DNA of 64,000 nt from Streptomyces tardus (lineage in GTDB: Bacteria > Actinomycetota > Actinomycetes > Streptomycetales > Streptomycetaceae): positions 186,001-250,000 of the forward strand of contig NZ_JAELVF020000004.1 in the NCBI RefSeq assembly GCF_018101125.2, in the 5' to 3' direction. Of the stretch, positions 58,962-64,000 are shown one piece after another. Each line of letters starts with the position of its first letter. The stretch's first letter is position 1. The translations under genes were made by a program, and so were the position numbers. A model generated the notes under the pieces. That model did not search any database and was not told the origin of the DNA. It saw only the letters and a list, made by a program, of their open reading frames with translations.

Positions 58962-59003
58962 TTTCAACAAAGTGTTGACGTCCGGTTGTCGTGGGGTTTA
59001 GCT
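58962..59003 (+). promoter_or_regulatory. Uricase-operon promoter with TCAACA-N3-TGTTGA operator
   Basis: TTTCAACAAAGTGTTGACG (58962-58980) contains the perfect inverted repeat TCAACA-N3-TGTTGA and ends in -35 TTGACG (58975-58980); the likely -10 TTAGCT is at 58998-59003. It differs at one of 19 positions from the catalase element, in the same orientation to its gene. Confidence 0.85.
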
Positions 59004-59056
59004 GTTCCCCAGCCCGAACGGGACCACCACGGCACCGCCGAGAAACTGGAGCCCCC

Positions 59057-59572
59057 GTGACTCCGAGTCCGACACCGGGGCTGACCCGGTTCAACGCCGC
59101 CGACGAGGCCGCCGCCCGCGCGGATCTCTTGGAGGTGTGTGCCTCGACCTCCTGGGCGGCCAAGCTGCTTGCCCGCCGCCCGTACGGCGACGCCGCAGGT
59201 CTCTTCGCAGCCAGCGACTCCGCCACGGCCGAGCTGACCGCGGCGGACCTGGCCGAGGCCATGGCCGGCCACCCGCCGATCGGCCGCCCCAAGCCGGGCG
59301 ACCCGACCTCCGCCCGCGAGCAGGGCGGAATGGCGGGAGCCTCCGAGGAGCTGCGCGGCGAACTGCTGGAACTCAACCTGGCCTACCAGGACAGGTTCGG
59401 GCACGTCTTCCTGATCTGCGCCACCGGGCTCACCGGTGAGCAGATGCGCGACGCGCTCCGCGGCCGTATCGACAACACGCCGGAGCGGGAGCGGGAGAAC
59501 GTCCGCACCGAGCTGGTGAAGATCAACCGCATCCGGCTGACCCGCCTCGCAGAAGGAGACGCGCACTCATGA
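59057..59572 (+). CDS. uraD: 2-oxo-4-hydroxy-4-carboxy-5-ureidoimidazoline decarboxylase
   Basis: GTG 59057 follows GGAG; the 171-residue all-helical protein shows the OHCU decarboxylase core GHPPIGRP (catalytic His) and SAREQGGM, followed by ELLELNLAYQDRFGHVFLI and ELVKINRIRLTRL. It performs the last step of urate oxidation, giving S-allantoin in the cytoplasm. It heads the uric acid operon, overlaps uraH by four bases (ATGA) and is preceded by the shared catalase/uricase operator. Length and motif spacing are normal. Confidence 0.94.
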   Translation: MTPSPTPGLTRFNAADEAAARADLLEVCASTSWAAKLLARRPYGDAAGLFAASDSATAELTAADLAEAMAGHPPIGRPKPGDPTSAREQGGMAGASEELRGELLELNLAYQDRFGHVFLICATGLTGEQMRDALRGRIDNTPERERENVRTELVKINRIRLTRLAEGDAHS

Positions 59573-60039
59573 GCACGGAGACCACCGCCTCGGTGTCCAC
59601 GCACATTCTGGACACCAGCCTCGGACGCCCTGCGGCGGGGGTCGCCGTCCAGCTGTCCGCACGAAGCGGATCGCGGGAGGAGTGGAACGCGCTCGGGGCG
59701 TCGAGCACCGACGCCGACGGGCGCTGCAAGGACCTTCCGGCACTGCCGGAGGGCACCGCCCACGTGCGGCTGGTCTTCGAGGTCGAGCCGTACTTCACCT
59801 CCCGCAACGCCGGAACCACCGACAACGAGGGCGCCAATGCCGCATCCGGCGCCCAACCGCCCACCCACAACGACGACTTCACCAGGCAAGCCGAGGAACA
59901 GCAGGACGCCCCCCGCGCAAGGGACAGCGGTGTCTTCTTCCCCGAGGTCACGATCGTCTTCGCGGTCGTCCCGGGCGAGCACTACCACGTACCGCTGCTG
60001 CTCAACCCGTTCGGCTACTCCGTGTACCGAGGGAGCTGA
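59569..60039 (+). CDS. uraH: 5-Hydroxyisourate hydrolase with internal insertion
   Basis: The 156-residue transthyretin-like protein starts at ATG 59569, overlapping uraD. It has the N-terminal STHILDTSLGRPA (catalytic His), then RLVFEVEPYF, then FFPEVTIVFAVVPGEHYHVPLLLNPFGYS and the C-terminal YRGS signature. Between YF and FFPEV there is an insertion of about 40 hydrophilic residues (SRNAGTTDNEGANAASG... to RARDSG), so the protein is longer than the usual 105-120. The insertion lies in a surface loop of the fold and keeps the frame. The enzyme hydrolyses the unstable uricase product 5-hydroxyisourate. Confidence 0.93.
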   Translation: MSTETTASVSTHILDTSLGRPAAGVAVQLSARSGSREEWNALGASSTDADGRCKDLPALPEGTAHVRLVFEVEPYFTSRNAGTTDNEGANAASGAQPPTHNDDFTRQAEEQQDAPRARDSGVFFPEVTIVFAVVPGEHYHVPLLLNPFGYSVYRGS

Positions 60040-60047
60040 CGACCGAG

Positions 60048-61019
60048 ATGACTGCTACTTCTCGCACCAACCCGAGCCACCGCGGCCGGCCGACCATGCT
60101 GGGCCAGAACCAGTACGGCAAGGCCGAGAACCGCGTCGTCAAGATCACCCGTGACGGCGACACCCACCACATCAAGGACCTGAACGTCTCCGTAGCCCTC
60201 TCCGGCGACATGGAGGACGTGCACTACTCCGGCTCCAACGCCAACGTGCTGCCGACCGACACCACCAAGAACACGGTGTACGCCTTCGCCAAGAAGTACG
60301 GCATCGAGTCCGCGGAGCAGTTCGGCATCCACCTCGCCCGTCACTTCGTCGACTCCCAGGAGCCCATCCACCGGGCGCGCATCCGGATCGAGGAGTACGC
60401 CTGGGAGCGGATCGAGAACTCCGACTCCGGCTCGCAGTTCATCGGCGCCGACGAGGTCAAGCACTCCTTCGTGCGACAGGGTCAGGAGACCCGCACCGCG
60501 CAGATCACCTACGACGGTGAGCGCTGGGAGGTCTTCTCGGGGCTGAAGGACCTCACGGTCATGAACTCCACCAACTCGGAGTTCTGGGGCTATGTGAAGG
60601 ACCGGTACACCACCCTCAAGGAGGCGTACGACCGCATCCTGGCCACCGAGGTCACCGGGGTCTGGCGGCACAACTGGACCAGCGACGAGGACCGGATGCC
60701 CAACTGGGAGCGCTCCTACGAGCAGTCCAGGAAGCACATGCTGGACGCCTTCGCCGAGACCTACTCCCTCTCGCTCCAGCAGACGCTCTACCAGATGGGC
60801 GCACGCGTCATCAACAGCCGCAGCGAGATCGACGAGATCCGCTTCTCGCTGCCCAACAAGCACCACTTCCTGGTGGACCTGGAGCCGTTCGGCATGGAGA
60901 ACGAGACCGCCGACGGCGCGGTCTACTTCGCCGCCGACCGCCCGTACGGGCTGATCGAGGCCACCATCCTCCGCGACGGCGCCGAAGCGCTGATCCCGGT
61001 GGACCTGACGAATCTCTAG
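60048..61019 (+). CDS. Uricase (urate oxidase)
   Basis: I use ATG 60048 (323 residues); ATG 60096 (MLGQNQYGKAENRVVKI) would give the classical N-terminus. The cofactor-free uricase fold is shown by LLPTDTTKNTVYA-type motif (VLPTDTTKNTVYAFAKK, catalytic Thr), FVRQGQETRTAQI, DLTVMNSTNSEFWGYVKD and SLPNKHHFLVDLEPFG. It oxidises urate to 5-hydroxyisourate with O2 and releases H2O2. It is the third gene of the operon, eight bases after uraH. The catalase nearby shares its operator. Confidence 0.96.
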   Translation: MTATSRTNPSHRGRPTMLGQNQYGKAENRVVKITRDGDTHHIKDLNVSVALSGDMEDVHYSGSNANVLPTDTTKNTVYAFAKKYGIESAEQFGIHLARHFVDSQEPIHRARIRIEEYAWERIENSDSGSQFIGADEVKHSFVRQGQETRTAQITYDGERWEVFSGLKDLTVMNSTNSEFWGYVKDRYTTLKEAYDRILATEVTGVWRHNWTSDEDRMPNWERSYEQSRKHMLDAFAETYSLSLQQTLYQMGARVINSRSEIDEIRFSLPNKHHFLVDLEPFGMENETADGAVYFAADRPYGLIEATILRDGAEALIPVDLTNL

Positions 61020-61057
61020 CAACGGAACCCCGCACTGCGCCTCTGTTCGCAACCGGT

Positions 61058-61087
61058 GCGCACGCCCCCGCAGTTCGGGGCGTGCGC
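61058..61087 (+). terminator. Terminator of the uricase operon
   Basis: GCGCACGCCCC (61058-61068) and GGGGCGTGCGC (61077-61087) form an 11-bp perfect stem, 39 bases after the uricase stop. Confidence 0.75.
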
Positions 61088-61725
61088 GACCGGGCGGCGG
61101 CGAAGTCCGGGGGAGGACGGGGCGGTGTTCGCGCGGCCCACCACCGTGTACGCCCGCGACGCTCCCGCTCCACGCCCCGCAGCCGCAGGCCCCGCGCGGG
61201 CAGAGCCCTGCACCCGCGGCTCCGTACTGGCAGGCCGCGGACCTGGAGACCTGCGGACACCGCGCACGGGGCGTCCGCGCACCGCCCGTCGGACCACGCC
61301 CGGAGACGGTGGCCCGCCCGGCGGCAGCGGCCCGCCCGCGCAGGCGCGGCGTCCGGGCCGCCACAACCGAATGTCCGCACAGGACGACCGACGCTTCCCA
61401 CGGCAACCGCCGTGTGCGCGGACCGCGGCGCTCGTACCCACGAGCCCGCCGCGTTCCGCCGAATCAGGACTCCGGCCGGGAGGGACGGCTCCCGGCCGGT
61501 GGTTCAGGACCCGAGCGGGGTCCTGAACACGCTGCCGGGACGGTGTACGTACGCCGCAGTGGCACCACGTACCCGTTCCGGCAGCGCCCCACCCAACGCG
61601 CGGTCCACCCCTCCCGCGATGTGCTCCCACCCCGAGCACCCGGGGTGCCGGCCCAACAACTCGCACCACCTCCCTGAAACCCTCGCACCGCCGGCGCGGC
61701 GCAGTTCAACGACAGGAGGTCCGCA
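61088..61725. other. Gap before the xanthine/uracil-type permease
   Basis: About 640 bases with no credible gene; the open frames here are low-complexity Arg/Pro/Ala. The only clear signals are the hairpin at 61502-61528 and the ribosome site before 61726. Confidence 0.5.
61502..61528 (+). other. 11-bp hairpin upstream of the permease
   Basis: GTTCAGGACCC pairs perfectly with GGGTCCTGAAC across a five-base loop (GAGCG). It may be a terminator, or a leader hairpin of the permease transcript. Confidence 0.6.
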
Positions 61726-63159
61726 GTGGCCGCAGAGCCCGGGATCCATCAGGACCGCACACCCGACCCGGACCGCACACCCGACCCGGCCGAGGCCGGT
61801 ACCGCCGAGGAGGGCGGCGGCCGGCATCCGGTCGACGAGATCCTCTCGCCGTGGAAGATGCTCACCAGCGGACTCCAGCACGTCGCCGCGATGTACGCCG
61901 GCGTCGTCGCCGTCCCGCTGGTCATCGGAGCGGCGGCCGGCCTCGACACCGGTGACACCACGCTGCTGATGGCGGCCAGCCTCTTCACCGCCGGCATCGC
62001 CACGCTGCTCCAGACGCTCGGCGTGTGGAAGATCGGCGCCCGGCTGCCGTTCGTCAACGGCGTCTCCTTCTGCGGCGTCGCGGCGATGACCGCGATCATC
62101 GCGGCCGAGGGCGGTGCGGCGGGACTGCCGGTGATCTTCGGCGCGGTGATCGTCGCGGGGCTGCTGGGCTTTCTCATCAGCCCGTTCTTCTGCCGCCTCG
62201 TACGGTTCTTCCCACCCGTGGTCACCGGCAGCGTGATCGCACTGATCGGTCTCTCGCTGCTGCCGGTGGCGCTCGGCTGGGTCACCGACGACGGCGCGGA
62301 GGGCGAGGGCGCCTCGGGCAAGGGTGTCGCGCTCGCCGCGATCACTCTCGCGGTGACGATCGGGCTCAACCGCTTCGGACGCGGCTTCGTCAAGTCCGTG
62401 TCGATCCTGCTCGGTCTGGTCGTCGGCACCCTGGTCGCGATACCCATGGGGATGACCGAGTTCACCGGGCTCGGCGACGCGGACCTGATCGGCTTCCCCA
62501 CCCCGTTCCACTTCGGGGCACCGCAGTTCTCGCTGCCCGCGATCGTCTCCATGTGCATCGTGATGCTGGTGATCATGACCGAGTCCACCGCGGACGTGAT
62601 CGCCCTCGGGCGCATCGTCGGCCGGCCCGCGGACGAGAAGACGATCGCCGCCGGACTCCGTGCCGACACCCTCGGCAGCGCGATCGCCCCGTTCTTCAAC
62701 GGCTTCGCCGCCAGCGCCTTCGCCCAGAACATCGGACTGGTCGCCATGACCAAGGTGCGCAGCCGCTTCGTGGTCGCGGTCGCCGGCGCGTTCATGGTCG
62801 TCCTCGGGCTCTGCCCGCTCGCCGCAGCGCTGATCTCCGCCGTACCGCTGCCGGTCCTCGGCGGGGTCGGCATCGTGCTCTTCAGCACCATCGCGGTCAG
62901 CGGTGTCCAGACGCTCGCGCAGGCAGACCTCGGCAAGACCTCCAACAGCCTGATCGCGGCGGTGACCCTGGGCGTCGGCCTGGTGCCGGAGATGTCGCAC
63001 GGCTTCTACTCGCAGTTCCCCGACGAGCTGACGATCATCCTCGACTCCGGCATCAGCACCGGCTGCGTACTGGCCGTGCTGCTCAACCTGCTCTTCCACC
63101 ACGTCGGCAGGCGCACCCCGCAGGAGGAGGAAGCGCCCGAACCGGCCGTCACCCACTGA
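61726..63159 (+). CDS. NCS2-family xanthine/uracil-type permease
   Basis: GTG 61726 follows AGGAGG. The 477-residue protein begins with an 18-base direct repeat coding RTPDPDRTPDP, then about 14 membrane helices with LTSGLQHVAAMYAGVVAVPLVIG, the QNxG-type motif FAQNIGLVAMTKVRSR and FFNGFAASAFAQNIG. These place it in the UraA/PbuX/UacT branch, H+ symporters for xanthine, urate or uracil. Lying between the uricase operon and malate synthase, a role in xanthine or urate uptake is most likely. Confidence 0.92.
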   Translation: MAAEPGIHQDRTPDPDRTPDPAEAGTAEEGGGRHPVDEILSPWKMLTSGLQHVAAMYAGVVAVPLVIGAAAGLDTGDTTLLMAASLFTAGIATLLQTLGVWKIGARLPFVNGVSFCGVAAMTAIIAAEGGAAGLPVIFGAVIVAGLLGFLISPFFCRLVRFFPPVVTGSVIALIGLSLLPVALGWVTDDGAEGEGASGKGVALAAITLAVTIGLNRFGRGFVKSVSILLGLVVGTLVAIPMGMTEFTGLGDADLIGFPTPFHFGAPQFSLPAIVSMCIVMLVIMTESTADVIALGRIVGRPADEKTIAAGLRADTLGSAIAPFFNGFAASAFAQNIGLVAMTKVRSRFVVAVAGAFMVVLGLCPLAAALISAVPLPVLGGVGIVLFSTIAVSGVQTLAQADLGKTSNSLIAAVTLGVGLVPEMSHGFYSQFPDELTIILDSGISTGCVLAVLLNLLFHHVGRRTPQEEEAPEPAVTH

Positions 63160-63177
63160 CAGTTGGCCTCTCGGCTA

Positions 63178-63224
63178 CGCCGAAGGGCCCGGATCCCGCA
63201 CGGGGCGATCCGGGCCCTTCGGCG
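63178..63224 (+). terminator. Terminator of the permease gene
   Basis: An 18-bp perfect stem (63178-63195 with 63207-63224; left arm CGCCGAAGGGCCCGGATC) closes an 11-base loop, 18 bases after the stop codon. Confidence 0.9.
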
Positions 63225-63480
63225 CGCCGGCGCGCGACGCGTCCCTCCGGCGCCCCGCAGCGGCGGGCGGGGTGCCCCCATTCGTCGGGGCAGCGCTCGG
63301 TACGGGCCCGGGAGTTCGAGGCCGGCGAGGCTCCGGCGAGCGCGCTCCCGGTACGGCCCGGCGGCGCGTACGGGGCGGGCGTGCGCGTACGAAGCGAGAC
63401 GGTGACGTCGGCCCTGAGCCGGGAGACGGACCCGGGAGCCGGCCCGGTTCGGGGCTGGGCGGGGAGACGGACCGACGCGA

Positions 63481-63523
63481 ACGAGCGGGTGCGGTACGGG
63501 AGTTCCGTACCGCACCCGCTCGT
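63481..63523 (-). terminator. Terminator of malate synthase
   Basis: A 19-bp perfect stem (63481-63499 with 63505-63523; left arm ACGAGCGGGTGCGGTACGG) closes a five-base loop, 47 bases after the malate synthase stop. Confidence 0.9.
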
Positions 63524-63570
63524 CATCGGTGGCGCGTCGGCCGCGGAACGAACCGCGGCGCCTCAGCGGC

Positions 63571-64000
<430 letters not shown>

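Larger units (their letters stand above)
63160..63570. other. Convergent spacer with two strong terminators
   Basis: About 410 bases between the permease gene and the convergent malate synthase gene. It contains one long hairpin for each side and no credible gene. Confidence 0.6.

Overview
The window is very GC-rich DNA from a Streptomyces or close relative. Evidence is the codon use, the dense ATGA/GTGA-coupled operons, frequent GTG and TTG starts, candidate leaderless genes, perfect-stem terminators without a U tract, and gene sets (SirA-type sulfite reductase operon with its leader peptide, paired BrkB proteins, PP2C/DUF2637 pair, uric acid to glyoxylate genes) that I know from streptomycetes. 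It reads as ordinary chromosome. I saw no prophage, CRISPR array, rRNA, tRNA, insertion sequence or antibiotic gene cluster.

Layout. 1-10.6 kb: the end of an alkanesulfonate monooxygenase gene faces a ten-gene minus-strand sulfur operon. That operon runs leader peptide, sulfite reductase, small Cys-rich redox protein, cysH, cysC, cysD, cysN, ssuA, ssuB, ssuC and a sirohydrochlorin chelatase. It takes sulfate or sulfonate in, activates and reduces it to sulfide, and makes the siroheme the reductase needs. 10.8-31 kb: mixed housekeeping and signalling genes (GNAT, two BrkB membrane proteins, a PAS-GAF-SpoIIE phosphatase, LysR, an acetyltransferase, a metallophosphoesterase, RsgA, an Ada-AlkA repair fusion, a secreted EEP-fold protein, PP2C, a DUF2637 membrane protein, an iron-regulated FhuF-type reductase, GntR). 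31-33 kb: wreckage of a GH5 cellulase gene. 33-40.5 kb: PucR regulator and purine permease, hydrolase/TetR pair with paired operators, MarP-type membrane protease. 41-45.5 kb: iron-siderophore ABC importer under an iron box. 45.6-47.3 kb: EEP-fold membrane protein and a small NTF2-like protein with a sharp promoter-operator. 47.5-64 kb: purine/glyoxylate region, with glyoxylate carboligase, catalase, tartronate semialdehyde reductase, hydroxypyruvate isomerase, two small conserved proteins, a DUF5919 protein, an XRE-TPR regulator, the uric acid operon (OHCU decarboxylase, HIU hydrolase, uricase), a xanthine/uracil-type permease and the 3' end of malate synthase.

How the genes work together. 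Uricase releases H2O2, and catalase sits close by. The two promoters carry the same 19-bp palindrome (18 of 19 identical) over their -35 boxes, so one regulator probably couples peroxide production to its removal. Allantoin derived from urate is broken down to glyoxylate, which gcl, hyi, glxR and malate synthase use. The gcl and hyi promoters each carry two 15-bp inverted repeats (TTY-N9-RAA) spaced exactly 21 bp, a second regulon visible directly in the DNA. Two DmdR/IdeR-like iron boxes mark the FhuF-type reductase and the siderophore importer. All coordinates and motifs were read by eye; family names rest on recognised motifs, not on database searches.
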